In this document: one piece after another, positions 1-11,121 of the stretch
How the letters are laid out: each line of letters opens with the position of its first letter
Position numbering within the stretch: position 1 is the stretch's first letter
Assembly (NCBI GenBank): GCA_027625915.1
Contig: JANTQA010000036.1
Location: 7,523,001-7,587,000, forward strand
Direction: 5' to 3'
From: Anaeramoeba flamelloides
Taxonomy: Eukaryota; Metamonada; Anaeramoebidae
Length of the DNA stretch: 64,000 nucleotides
Translations under genes and position numbers: made by a program
The notes under the pieces: generated by a model
Databases searched by the model: none
The model's input: only the letters and a program-made list of their open reading frames with translations
Told to the model about the DNA's origin: nothing

Positions 1-770
1 AATATTTTATAGGGCAAATCATAATTTTTATATTTTTTAATAATCTTAATTTCTTCTAAATTTAAATCAAAGTGATAGAAGACAATTTCATTACTTTTCT
101 TTTTCTTTTCCTTTTTGTTTTCTTTTTTCTTTTTCTTTTTATTTTTATTTTTTCTTTCATTTTCTTTCTTAATTGATCTCTTTGATTTTGTTTTGGTTAT
201 TTGATTATTTCTTTCGTGTTGGATACAAACTACTAAGACTTCGTTTAATTCTTCTGTCTTTTCGAAATTGATACAATAGCAATCCCATAAAATTGTGTTT
301 TGATTATTCGATCGGTAATATATCAATTTTTGATCCCCAATAACTGGTGTTGTCAGTGAAATTAAAGCCAAGTCGCCATACAAACTTGAAATTAGCAAGT
401 AATTATTTATTTTTACTAATTGGTTGATGGCCACTTTCAGACCAAATATTTCCTCAATGGTAATCGAACTCAAAAAATCTAAATGATCGGGGAAAATTGT
501 TAAAAAAGTTAAAGTCCCATTTGTTAAAAGTAAGCCTAGTGTACTCACATTATAATGTGTAAACACAATGGCGTCTTGTACCTTTGTAAAAAGTGGTGTG
601 CTAAACATTTTTTTGAAGATTTGCTCTTTATCCAGCGAATACAAATTTATTCTTGTTTGTTGGATCTCAATTAACTTATTGTCCTGATCAGATCCTTCAT
701 TTCGAGTTGTTAAGAGTTTAATAACGGTGTTGGTTTTAAGAAGTGTTTTGGAGATTAAATTTAATGTCAT
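1..770 (-). CDS. Partial beta-propeller protein, MMS1_N/SF3B3-like N-terminus
   Basis: An open frame of 256 codons runs from an ATG at 768-770 leftward off the window edge without a stop, so this is the 5' part of a larger gene. The translation alternates short hydrophobic beta strands and polar turns, as in beta-propellers (for example LLISSLYGDLALISL, then later IVFYHFDLNLEEIKIIKKY). The order of blocks recalls the N-terminal propeller of the CPSF160/DDB1/SF3B3 family: an early strand ending in TRINLYSL, a short 'yGdLaLIsL' block, and the late 'lxFYxlDLxLxxixk' block, which in SF3B3 reads LTFYELDLGLNHVVRKY. A lysine-rich insertion of about 25 residues interrupts the domain near residues 202-227. 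What is seen is the frame and strand pattern; assignment to SF3B3 (U2 snRNP splicing factor) rather than DDB1 or CPSF160 is inference. The promoter side is an oligo-T/G-rich stretch (770-840). Confidence 0.7.
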   Translation of the reverse strand, partial: MTLNLISKTLLKTNTVIKLLTTRNEGSDQDNKLIEIQQTRINLYSLDKEQIFKKMFSTPLFTKVQDAIVFTHYNVSTLGLLLTNGTLTFLTIFPDHLDFLSSITIEEIFGLKVAINQLVKINNYLLISSLYGDLALISLTTPVIGDQKLIYYRSNNQNTILWDCYCINFEKTEELNEVLVVCIQHERNNQITKTKSKRSIKKENERKNKNKKKKKKENKKEKKKKSNEIVFYHFDLNLEEIKIIKKYKNYDLPYKI

Positions 771-1314
771 TTCTTTTTGTTTTTGTTTTTGTTTTTGTTT
801 TTCTTTATAGTTTGAATTTTTTTTTTATTTTTTTCTCTTGTAACGAATAGTGGGGATTAACAGAAAAAAATGTTAATTATGAGCAATTTGTAAAAGTTTC
901 AGAAATTAAATATCATTTGGTATTCAAATTTCAAACTTGTTTGTAGTAAGAGTGTCTAAACTGAGTCTTTTACTGAAATTGATCCAAGCTGGTATTTTAT
1001 ATAGAAATCTGGTTTGAGTTTTGATTAATTGTAAAATGTTATTCTTTAAATTTTCAAAAAAACTGTATAAGGAGTTATTAAAATATGTAACAACTTTTGG
1101 TGATTATACAAATACTCTCAGAACTTTTAGGTTTTTTTAAATCCATCCATTTTAAAATCTACTAAATAATCGTCAAAAAGGAAACAATTAGATTTTAAGG
1201 GACTAGTGCCAACAAGAGAAATTTTGAAACGTATAGTAAGTTGGAATTAAAAGTAAAAAATATTAGTTGTCCATGGTTCAAATACCTTGAAAAATTGGAT
1301 TTGCAAAATCCGGT

Positions 1315-1786
1315 TGTTAAAAATAAGCGTACAAAAAAATTTAATCTGTGTTTAAAATAAAAAGCCTGTTTTTTTGCTATAGAAGACCTATACATTAACT
1401 AATCAAAGAAACCAACAATAAACCTGAATTAAATCTGACATTGGTTTCTTAAAGTTCTCTTATTCAATAGAAATCCTAAAAAATGAAGGATCAAATGAGA
1501 AAATTTATCTCAAAAAAAAAATTAAATTTAAGAGAAAATTTTAATCAAAAAAAAACGAAAAAAATTTCAAAAAAATTGAGAATATTTAGAAAAATTTTCA
1601 ACAAATTGCCTTCCTAATTTAAATTTTACTAAAAATATCCAGATCTTTACTTTCAAAATTGATTTGAACTTATGTATACTATTAGGTTGTATATTGGATG
1701 TTGCCTTGGAACAAGAAGAAAAAAAAGAATGGATTATATTTTGAAACACAGATTATATTGTCTTTGGTCCACATTATTTTGATCAC
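1315..1786 (+). repeat. Repeat family A, copy A1 (about 470 bp MITE-like)
   Basis: One of six related copies (A1-A6) in the window. Termini are imperfect inverted repeats close to TGTCAAAATAATGTGTA (left) and TACACATTATTTTGATCA (right). A second, inner pair (GTGTTTCAAAATA / TATTTTGAAACAC) lies about 35 bp in from each end. An internal hairpin pairs AAGAAACCAA with TTGGTTTCTT around 1408-1452. There is no coding capacity, so it is probably a non-autonomous DNA transposon. Confidence 0.7.
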
Positions 1787-2106
1787 TTTAAAAATCAATT
1801 CTTTTTGAAGGATTTTCATAATGAGGGCAAATTAAATTATAAAAAAGATCAATTTTCATTGATTATATCAAGATATTTCACTTTTTCTTTCAATAAGAAG
1901 AAAAAATATTTGTTCGAAAATTTTGAATATGTATTTCTTTTAAGGACTATCTAAAATAAAGGCACCAGGGAGTTCTCATAATTCAAAAAATTGGTAAAGT
2001 AGACTCTTTATCGATATAGATCCCGAAGAAGTAAAAAATTTGGAAATTTTTGGAATTGTAATTTTTCGATTTGGAAGTAAAAATTGTGAGTTGGTAGTAA
2101 AAACCC

Positions 2107-2198
2107 AAACCCAACCCTTTTTGTTTTAAGCTAAGTATTATCTAGTTTCCAATAAAAAGCTCTGGAAAAATCGAGTTATTATAAAAAGGGTTGGGTTT
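2107..2198. repeat. Short palindrome, 16-bp perfect arms
   Basis: AAACCCAACCCTTTTT at 2107-2122 is the exact reverse complement of AAAAAGGGTTGGGTTT at 2183-2198, with a 60-nt spacer. The arms are GC-richer than their surroundings. It may be a small MITE remnant or a transcript hairpin. Confidence 0.6.
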
Positions 2199-2573
2199 AG
2201 GATATCAGTATTAACTTACAATGAAGAATCTGATCAGGTTAAATTAAAAATTCTAAATATAATTGTTCTTCTGGATCTCAGGAAATAAAGAACCTAATTT
2301 ACCTATGTTTTGATTTGTGAGACTCACGGGGTGGCTTTCTTTTAGACGTACTTAAAACTCACCAAAAAGGTAAAAAAATAAAACAAACATGAAAAAAGAT
2401 TGAAATTGTGGAAATTTTTATTTTTAAAGGTTTCTGTTACAAAAAATATATAGAATAGATTGTTTAGTTTTTTCTGAAACTTTTCAATTTTTTACAAATT
2501 TAAGTGTATGGTTATTTGTTTTTCAAAATTTTCAAAAATGTTCAAAATGTAACTCTTGAAGAATGTTTGTTTT

Positions 2574-2993
2574 TTATTTTCTAACTTTTGACATAATGAC
2601 CTCTAAAATTAATTCTTCAGTTAAATCTGTGGTGTTGTTAATTTGTAGTGAAACACCAATGCCTCTCAACATGTATTTAAATGACAAAAGAGTTGTAGCA
2701 TAAACCATTTTATTTTTAAGCTTTGCTGTTGATGGTACCCATCCAATAAAAAGCAATTTGCTTCTCTTTTGGCCTTCAACGTCAAAGTCGAAATGGTAAC
2801 AAATATACCTACAATCGTCTTGTGGTAATTGGTTATAAAATTCTTCAAATGATTCCTTTTTTGTTCCTCTTTTTTCAACTTCGATTTTGCTGAGTTTTTC
2901 ATCCATTTTGTAAATGATAAATCGATCTTCTTTTGAGAATTTGAATTCTTGAAATTGTTCAAGACACTCGTTTGTTGGGAGAATTCCAGTCAT
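2574..2993 (-). CDS. Cofilin / actin-depolymerising factor (ADF-H domain)
   Basis: An intact 139-residue protein without introns, the usual length of a single ADF-homology domain. It binds actin monomers and filament sides, promotes severing and depolymerisation, and acts in the cytoplasm. Evidence: a short N-terminus (MTGILPTNECLEQFQEFK), the central DCRYICYHFDFDVEGQKRSKLLFIGWVPSTA core split by turns, and the long actin-binding helix at about residues 95-112 (KMVYATTLLSFKYMLRG), where other cofilins have 'MLYASSK..L...L.GI'. The C-terminal segment DLTEELILEVIMSK matches the family's 'dlsee.vlekv'. The regulatory serine usually at position 3 is absent: residues 2-3 are Thr-Gly, so phospho-regulation at Thr2 is possible but unproven. 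The family call is secure; paralogue identity is not. Confidence 0.93.
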   Translation of the reverse strand: MTGILPTNECLEQFQEFKFSKEDRFIIYKMDEKLSKIEVEKRGTKKESFEEFYNQLPQDDCRYICYHFDFDVEGQKRSKLLFIGWVPSTAKLKNKMVYATTLLSFKYMLRGIGVSLQINNTTDLTEELILEVIMSKVRK

Positions 2994-3242
2994 TTATTTG
3001 GTTTGTGTTTTAAAGTTAATTAAAAAAGTTGATTGATAAAAATTAATGAATTTATTTAATTTGAATTCCTTTTTTAAATTGAATCTTTTGAAAGAAAACC
3101 CGAAAAAGATCCTTTGGTTAGCATTACTGTTCCATTCAATTTGTTGTGTTGTTTTGTAAACATGGCCTTTTGAGTGAGTGGCTTTTTTGATGGTTGATCT
3201 TTTTTTTTTTTAACAAAAAGAAATTTGTGTTTGTTTTTATTT

Positions 3243-3356
3243 TAGAAGAAGTGTAAATTACACTCTAAATGCTCTTTTAGTTAAGTTTCCTTTTCAGAAA
3301 TTTAGTCACAAAATCAAAGGTTTCATGGTTGTTTGTGGGAAATACACAAAAAATTT
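3243..3356 (-). mobile_element. LINE-type 3' tail fragment
   Basis: On the minus strand this piece matches the 3' end shared with 21950-22085, 27030-27400 and 42990-43110. A remnant of the last coding residues (like NNHETFDFVTKFLK) is followed by the near-palindrome GTGTAATTTACAC and CTTCT. It is severely 5'-truncated. The opposite strand has no open frame of interest. Confidence 0.6.
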
Positions 3357-3679
3357 GTATTTGTTTTATTTGTTTTTTTGTTCGTGTTTTAATGAAAAAA
3401 TCCCAAAAAAGAATTTTTCGTGTTTATTTTTGTGGTTTAAATTTTAGAACTAAGACTTCTAAGCCATTTCCTAAGGTTGTTCGGCTGATTTGGATTTGAA
3501 ACGCTTTGAGTTTTTTGATAAGGAAAAGGAACAAATATTTAGATTTGTAAAAAATGAATTTTCCATTCAGATTTTCAGTTCAAAACTTTCAGAGAATAAA
3601 GAATGCAGAAGAACTCTATGATTATTTACACATGTGAATTTTTGGTTGTAAGTAGATTCTAGAAGAACAAATTGAAATT

Positions 3680-4150
3680 ATTGTTCTCGAAATAATACTT
3701 GAAGAAAAGTTAAATCTAAGTTTCTAAGTAAAAAGTGTGTTTTTTTGTTTAGAAGACCTGAACTTAAAACTAATCAAAGAAACCAACAATAAATCCGAAT
3801 AAAATATGTTATTGGTTTCTTAAAGTTCTATTATTTTAATAGAAATCCTAAAAATAAGGGGATCAAATTGCAAAATTTATCTCAAAAAATAGAGTAAATT
3901 TTTAAATAAAACCAAAAAAACAAGATAGATTTCAAAAAAATTTTGACAATTATGAAAAATTATCAACAAATTGCATCAATAATTCAAATTTTACTGAAAA
4001 TATCAAGATGTTTACTTTCAAAATTGATTTGAACTTAGGTATACTATTGGATATTCAATTGGATGTTGTCTTGGAACAAGAAGACAAAAAAGCACGGATT
4101 ATATTTTGAAACAGGGATTATAGTTGTTGTTTACACATTATTTCGATCAC
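3680..4150 (+). repeat. Repeat family A, copy A2
   Basis: Same orientation and length as A1. The internal hairpin (AAAGAAACCAACAATAAA ... TTATTGGTTTCTTAAAG) and the right terminus TACACATTATTTCGATCAC are well kept; the left terminus is more degenerate. Confidence 0.7.
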
Positions 4151-4835
4151 TTTAGTAATATTTGTTGATCTCTTTAATAATGGTTTTGGATTCATAAGTG
4201 GATATTCTTTTGGTAAAAGGACAAGGTACACTCATTCACATTATAAACATGTTCAAGTTAAGATCACAATCAAATTTCACAAAGATCAGAAAAACTTGAA
4301 AAAAAATAATATTGTGTTTGGTTGGGGGCATGTTCTTTAGGTACTTAGTCAATCAATCTTCTGCTTCATATTGATTTTATAGTATTTTAATATTGAATTT
4401 TTTCAATTAATTTGTTTTTTTTTGAAATCTGAATTTATGCGTGAAAGGCCAATAAGTTGGAAGTTACTATTAATTGAAAAATAAAAAGATCAAAATTTTC
4501 ATTCAGCTTTCCTAAAAATAATCACATTCCTAAAAATTAAAACAAATCATTAAAGTATCAATTTCTCATAGGAAATTAATAATTTAAACTGATTTATCGA
4601 CTAAAAAAAATTGAAATTTTCCATTATTTATAAATTCTTTTTCTGAAAAGCTGAATGAAAATTTTGTTCAATTTAATTTGGAACAAATATTATTCAATAA
4701 GAATGACATCTTGACTTTTGGGTTGTAATATGAAATATTTATTTTCCATATAAACAATTAACTAAAAAAAAAGAAATTAATTTTTCTAAATTCTGTAAAT
4801 AAAACCAAAATAAAATTTTCAATCGAAAACATAAA

Positions 4836-5365
4836 CCCCAATTCAAAATTTTTAACACACCAAAATTCGATTTGTGAAAAAAAAAAACTTATTTAACCAC
4901 TTCTCGAAGATTTACCAAATTAGAACCATTCACTAATTGAAATGTTAACACCTTTTTATAAAATAAAATACTCACAAAACAATAAATAAATAATTATCAA
5001 TACAAATAAATCATGGGTGTGTTAAAAATTTTGGAGAGAGCAAAACAAAAAAATACATTGGTAAATTTGTTGAAATTCTATTAGGAATATTGATCAATCA
5101 AAGGTTAGATACTACCAACTAATTTTATTTGAATTCTTCTATTTGGAACAATTCGACTTTAACATAATATAAACCTTGTAGAAAAATTTTGATCCAACAA
5201 AGCAAATTACGTAATTCAAAAAATGAAATGAAAACAAAAACTAAAAGATGAAAAAATGATTTTCATATTTTACAAAAAATCAAAATTATCTCAAATTTCA
5301 ATGAAATCGTATTATTGTGATTGTTTGGAACGTTTTAGCTGGGTGGAAAATTTTGAATTTTTGTT
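4836..5365 (+). repeat. Repeat family B, copy B1 with 18-bp perfect inverted repeat
   Basis: Four copies in the window (B1-B4). CAAAATTTTTAACACACC at 4844-4861 has an exact reverse complement at 5016-5033. A third, degenerate copy of the same motif, inverted relative to the left end, lies near 5341-5362 and may be the true right terminus. The interval is non-coding. It is best read as a composite or solo/extended MITE of about 190 or 520 bp. Confidence 0.65.
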
Positions 5366-7697
5366 TACAAATATCACATTTTTTTAAAAATTTCTACCAA
5401 AATATTATCCCTAAACTCATAAAATCCGATATCAAAAGAAAAATAAATAACTTGAAAACATTTTTTAATTGTAATAATTAACATAATTTAAAAATTAATA
5501 CGAAGCTGAAGATCGATCAATTAAGAATTAAAAGAACAAATCCATAACCTAAAACAAGATAATCAATTTGTAAATTTCTGGGATTGTAATCAAAAAAAAT
5601 TGAGCCTTTTATTCGTAAAAAACCCCAAGAATATTTAGATTAAAAAGTTGCATTTTGTAACAGATTAAATAGTTGAATGTTAAATCTAAAGACTTCAAAA
5701 TTGAAAAATTTCTAGAGATAATTCATATTTCTTCTATTCACCTGTATCTTCCTTTTTTTGATATTAAGACACCATTTCCAAAAACTCAACTAGTTATTTC
5801 ACAAATAAAACAAAAAAACGAGAAAAATTCAATAATACTAATAATCAGTAAAGTATTATAAAATAAAGATATTTTTTTTAGAAATAACCAACATAAATAA
5901 GTCTATAAAAAGGATTATTTTTTAATATTTTTTTAGCTTAGGTTTCAAAAAAAATAATAACTTTCATAAATTGGTCTCAGGATGTAGATTAATTGATAAA
6001 AAAATTTTCGATTTTTTTCAAAAATTAAATCATAAACTTGAGATTATTTTGAGATATGAATTTCAGATATTGGTGAAATATCGAAAATATACCTAGAAAA
6101 TTCCAAAAAATTATATTATTTAAAACAGTTGTATGAATAAAGATACGACATTTTATATTCAATTTGGAAATAATTTTGAATTTTAACTTATTTTAATCAT
6201 TTTTTTCTTTTTTTTACAGTTTTTTTTTAATTATTATTTTCTCTTCCTTATTGTTCTATGTTATTTTAGATCTGGAATTTTTTTTTGAATTATGGATATA
6301 AATTTTTATTCTAATTTTATTAAATAGAAAAATCACAATAAATAAGTTAATTATATCTAATCTTTTGATCCATTATCAATTTTTAGTCAAATTTAAACAT
6401 ATTTATCAATATAGTTTTTATTTTTCTTGTTTCATCATTTTGGTACATCGAGATTTTGATTTTTTCGTTTTATTTTTTTTTTTTCTTTTATTTGGATAGA
6501 AAAGTTTTACAGATAAAAATATTAAAACTAGACAACTTTAACCTTTTTTTAGAAAATTATATATTCTTTTTTACTCAAATAGGCCCTGCTTTATTGAAGA
6601 AATAAAACATATTCCAAGAGTTTAATTCAAAATTCTTCTCAAAAATAAGATTTTAATTTTCAATATTTTGATCAAAATTATTTTTTCTCATTTTTTCAAT
6701 TTATTTTTTTCTAATTTTGACATTGTGATTTTTTTTTTTTTCTTTTTTTTTCTTTATTTTTTTTTTAAATTTAAATTTTAAAAAAAAAAACATCAAAACT
6801 CCAAATTAACATTAAAAATTGTGATTATTTGTATGTTCTTTTAAAATTCATACATTTCAAGTAAAAAATCTTATTGTCAATAAAATTAATTTCCTAAAGA
6901 AATTGAGAATTTTGTACGAGATTTTACAAGGAAAAGGGACCCAAATTTTTTTTAACATTTTTTTTTTTGAAATTTATAGTTTGTTCAGGTTTTTCTTTAA
7001 TAATTATCAACTCTAATACGAAGTTTATTATTTCTCGTATTTTTAAACAATCTAAGTTTGGTTGATTCTTAAAATTAAAGTTACTTTTAAATTTTTGGCT
7101 GGGATACTTTGAGTGAAATAGAGTTTATTTTGAATAATTATACAATTGTAAGTTTTTTTATTTCTTTTCATAATAATTTTCAATATAAAAATTTAAATAT
7201 TGATTATTTTTATTTTTATTTTTTTTGTATCAAAATGAACCCCAATTCCTAAAAATTTAATACGATAAAAATCTAAAATACAAAAAAACTGATTAAAAAT
7301 ATTGGAATTAATAGTAACAAAAATTTATTCTTAAATACTTTAAAGATACCACTAAAAATAATTCTCTATCGCTTCTGGGTAGAAATGGGATAGCATCCTA
7401 TCCTACATCAACTATATACTAACTCTTAAGAAAAGATCCATCATATTACGAAACCGATCCGCTCTTCATTTCGTACATTTTTGGATTCGTATCAATCTGT
7501 GCCAAACCTTATAATTTTTATGATAGGTGCTAAGGAGTTGTATATAGATTTGATATTTAGCACTTATTATATACTTTTATGCTTTTAATAATTTTATTAT
7601 TGTATTAATATCATATTTTCCCTTTAATTTTAATTTTATATTTTTTAAATAACCGATTATAAGCTGGAAAAATAGATTTTTATATTAAATTATATTT

Positions 7698-8943
7698 CTT
7701 ATGGGAATAACCAGTTTTATTTATAATTTTATACCCCATGATAAATAAGATCTTAATTCAAAAATAACACAATTAAACTTGATAAAAAATACCTTTTTGT
7801 ATCTTTCAGACAATTAGTTATCTTATGTTAAATATATTTTTTTCAATTAATTTTCGATCAAAAAGATCCCATCCTTTATTTTTTTTAATTTTTACGATTA
7901 AAAAAAGAAAATGAAAAATTAAAAAAAAAGGTTTTCTGTTTATGAATTCTCACTTTTAGTTATTTTATATATTTATATGAACAAATAACCTGAAAATCAT
8001 AATCTTATTTTAAACAATACCACAAAAATATATCAAATATTGAATCCTTGAAGTTCTAAAACAAATTGATTCTTCAATTTAATTCACAAATTATTTATTA
8101 AATTTCTTGAAATTCGAAAGATTAGGTAATTGTTTTTTTCAGATATTAGGAATAAAAAATGAACTACTATTTTTAAAATGATTTATTAGATAATATTTAT
8201 TATTATATTTTTTTTTTCTTAGAATTATTAATTTATATTCTATTTATTTGTTTGAATATCTTTAAAAAATTGAGAAATAATAATAATTTCTATTTATACA
8301 TTTAAGCTTTGGTTTATTACTGCATAACTGAAAGAATCAAGGTTGGGTTATTATTTATTAATTAAAAATAATCAAATTGAAAAATATTCATTATAGTTAA
8401 AAGTTTGAATTTTCCTTGTTTTAAAAAATTATTAATAGGAGAATTTTTAATTTAATTTGTTTGGTAGTGTTTCTGGGATTTTTTATTTCATGAAGATGAA
8501 AAAATTGCAAAGGATCTATATTTTCTAAATGAATTTAGATTTTTGTTAAGTTTAAAATAATTATTGTAATTTTTAGGAAATTAAGTAAATTTTTTTTGAA
8601 TCGATTATTTCAAAATTGGGTTATTTTACTTTTAAAATAAGTTTTTTGTGTACATTTCCTTCACAGACAATAAAATTTCTTTCTTCTTTCAAAGAAAATA
8701 ATTTTTAATTAAAATAATTCTGAAATTTGTTCAATTTTGAACTTTTCAAAGAGGAAAAAAATGGGATCAAAATTTTAAAAACAATATATTAATTAGGAAA
8801 CTAGCATTTAAAGATAAGACCAGTTTTATTGGAGTAATCCGAGTTTTACTTTGTTTTTAAATTTCAAGTAAGATGTAAATTTGTTTGGAATTTGCAATTA
8901 AATTTACGAAAAGATTTTTTTCAGTTTACTATTCCCCTAAAAT
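7698..8943 (+). repeat. Repeat family C, copy C1 (about 1.25 kb)
   Basis: Matches C2a and C2b at 45.8-48.2 kb over its whole length. A well kept block around 8262-8330 reads 'CTTTAAAAAATTGAGAAATAA' split by small changes. The ends resemble the inverted termini of C2b (left TTATGGGAATAACC, right ACTATTCCCCTAAAA). No coding capacity was seen. Confidence 0.6.
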
Positions 8944-9467
8944 AGTAAGTCAAGAAAAAAAGTTAAATATTGATCACCCCAGGTTGTTAAAATATCTGAA
9001 ACAAAAAAGTTTGTCAATTATTATTCAAATTTCTACAAATCCCAAAACTAGATAGTTGAAGTTTGACGAATAAAAGTTTTAAGAGATTTTGTAAAAAAGG
9101 GATTAAATCATAGATATATTTTTTTAAAAGTAACCGGCTTATTTCCATGATTCAATATACAAAAAAAACCCAAAGTTATTTTTTTAATAAGGAAAAAATC
9201 GTTATGGTTTTGTTTTTAGGAACAATGGTTTGAGGTAATTTGTGGGAAATAATTTCAATTTTTCTTGAATTTTAAAAAAGAAATATCGTATTTGATCCCT
9301 TCTTACAAAATCTCTTAAGAATTTAAAATTATTCCAATCTCAAAACTTTTTTGGAGTCAAGTTGTAAAGATTGTTTCAAAGTGAAAAAAAAAAAAAAATA
9401 TTTTTGTTCGTCAATTCAAAAAAACATTTTTTTCAAAAAAGTAATTTTGATTTCTTTTATTGAAAAA

Positions 9468-9980
9468 ATGATAGAAGAAATTCAAATCAATGGACTAATT
9501 CGCTCTGGTTCTCAAAATAATGGAAACCAAATCTTTAATGGTCAACCAAACAAGAATTTCTTGTCTAAAGATTCGATTGAGATCTATGGTTTAAAACATT
9601 ATCAATGCAATGATTATCGTAAATTTAAAGACTTGGATCAGAACAAACAACAAAAATATGAAGAGTCTTTGAATTCTTTCCAAAACCAAGCCGTCCATGA
9701 CACATTTCCTGGTTTATTGTTTGTAAATAGGAAGATTCATAATAATCGTAAAAGATATTATCCAAATGTTTACAATTCTCAAAATTATCAATTCACAAAA
9801 TGTTTACCTTCAACATCGCCTACTGAACCCGATCTACCAAATTGGCTTTGTGATCCAAACAATAAAAAACAAACCCAAAAGAAGACACCAACAAATAGAA
9901 AACACAATGAGCCTTCCAAAAATATCTTTAAAAGAAGACGTACTATTTGTGTTTTTCATTTAGGGTCCGGGTGTAAATAG
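9468..9980 (+). CDS. Small orphan protein, possible PNRC-like short motif
   Basis: A 170-residue protein that I do not recognise as a family. I chose the ATG at 9468 because the 39 in-frame codons upstream encode a poly-lysine/phenylalanine low-complexity run typical of an A-rich leader. The protein is Asn/Gln-rich, hydrophilic and basic at its C-terminus (KRRR at about 161-164), with no membrane span or signal peptide. Mid-protein there is Y-Q-F-T-K-C-L-P-S-T-S-P-T-E-P-D-L-P-N-W, which loosely resembles the PNRC/EDC1 class of decapping-activator motifs (aromatic, then SP-rich, then LP..P..W). The spacing is shorter than in known examples, so this is a weak inference. Codon use is less AT-extreme than the flanks, supporting a real gene. 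An AATAAA-like signal (AAAAAATAAAAAC) follows about 50 bp after the stop. Confidence 0.65.
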   Translation: MIEEIQINGLIRSGSQNNGNQIFNGQPNKNFLSKDSIEIYGLKHYQCNDYRKFKDLDQNKQQKYEESLNSFQNQAVHDTFPGLLFVNRKIHNNRKRYYPNVYNSQNYQFTKCLPSTSPTEPDLPNWLCDPNNKKQTQKKTPTNRKHNEPSKNIFKRRRTICVFHLGSGCK

Positions 9981-10652
9981 TTGTATTTTTGGTATTTTTT
10001 TTTGTTGTTTTTTTTCTTTCTTTTTGAAAAAATAAAAACAAGCTTTACTTAATAAAATAATTGCATAATTTTAGTGTTTTTCGTGTTAATCTCAAAATGA
10101 ATTTTTTTACAAGAACCAAAAACAAAAAAAGTTCCAGGCTTTTTCATTAATTTTTATTGGTAATAAACCGTTTGATTATTTAATAAGTTGTCATCATGAG
10201 AATTTAATAGAAACAAGTAACCCCAACTTGGTTAATAGTGGAAAACAAAATTAATCAGTCTTTATCTTGATGATAAATATATTTACAAAAGTTTTTTTTT
10301 TTTTTACTTTACTACGAATACTTCTTGTAACCAAAGTACTCAGGGGTTTTGATTTTGACTATATTTTTTCTTTTTTTTATTTGAGAAAAAAAGTATAAAT
10401 ATTAAATTTAAAATAAAACATTTTTCATCAAAAATTACTTTTGAAAAGTTTTCTTTTTTTTTTATTTTTCCTGTTTCTTTTGACTTTTGGAAAACACTTT
10501 CCAAAACCCAAGTTTTACTTATCTTTGTGAAATTTAATTATATTCTTAACTTGAAAATGTTTATAATGTGCATGAGTACGCCTTTTCCTTTTACCAACAG
10601 AATACCCACTTTTGGATCCAAAACCATTATTAAAAATTCATCTTTAATTCAC

Positions 10653-11121
10653 AATGATCTAAATAATGCGTGCACAAAGACTCTAATCCATGTTTCAAAA
10701 TATTATCAGTGTTTTTTTTTCTTCTTGTACAAAGGCAACATCCCATCTCCTACCAAATAGTATACCTAAGTTCAAATCAATTTTGAAAGTAAACATCTGG
10801 ATATTTTAAATAAATTTTAAATGATGAATGTAATTTGAATAAAAATTTTTTGTATTTTTATCAATTTTTATGAAATTTTTGGTTTTTTTTTTGACAAATT
10901 TATGAAAAATTACTCTTTTTTTTGAGATAAATTTTACAATTTGATCCTTTATTTTTAGAATTTCTTTTTAAAAAATAGAATTTTAAGAAACTAATACCAT
11001 ATTTTTTAGGGTTAATTATTGGTTTCTTTGATTGGTTAATGTATAGGTCTTCTTTAACAAAAAAACACGCTTTTTATTTTGAAATACGAATTAAATTTTT
11101 TTTCACGCTTTATTTTGACTT
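10653..11121 (-). repeat. Repeat family A, copy A3
   Basis: Inverted relative to A1. Both termini are recognisable (AATGATCTAAATAATGCGTG left, TATTTTGACTTAG right), as are the inner pair GTTTCAAAATAT / TATTTTGAAATAC and the internal TTGGTTTCTT. It is one of the two most complete copies. Confidence 0.7.

Larger units (their letters stand above)
771..2573. other. Intergenic region with repeat A1 and a short palindrome
   Basis: No credible gene is seen between the propeller gene and cofilin. The interval holds repeat A1 (1315-1786) and a 16-bp perfect palindrome pair near 2107-2198. The rest is AT-rich unique sequence without recognisable structure. Confidence 0.6.
2994..9467. other. Repeat-rich intergenic region
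   Basis: A 6.5 kb gap upstream of cofilin. It contains a LINE tail (3243-3356), A2 (3680-4150), B1 (4836-5365) and C1 (7698-8943). Between 5,370 and 7,690 the sequence is extremely AT-rich with long T runs and no coding signature. A slightly GC-richer island at about 7370-7510 contains a small hairpin (GGATAG/CTATCC), but I could not identify it as an RNA gene. Confidence 0.6.

Noticed and set aside
1567-1749. A 60-codon frame on the minus strand
   Set aside because: It lies entirely within repeat A1 and is not conserved in the other A copies.
9930-9970. A possible 24-nt intron (GT...TTTAG) near the end of the small orphan gene
   Set aside because: It is far shorter than the supported introns here (120 nt or more) and keeps the frame open either way, so there is no evidence for splicing.
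10527-10760. A 77-codon open frame on the plus strand
   Set aside because: Its second half overlaps repeat A3 and the translation is low-complexity; no neighbouring exon or motif supports it.
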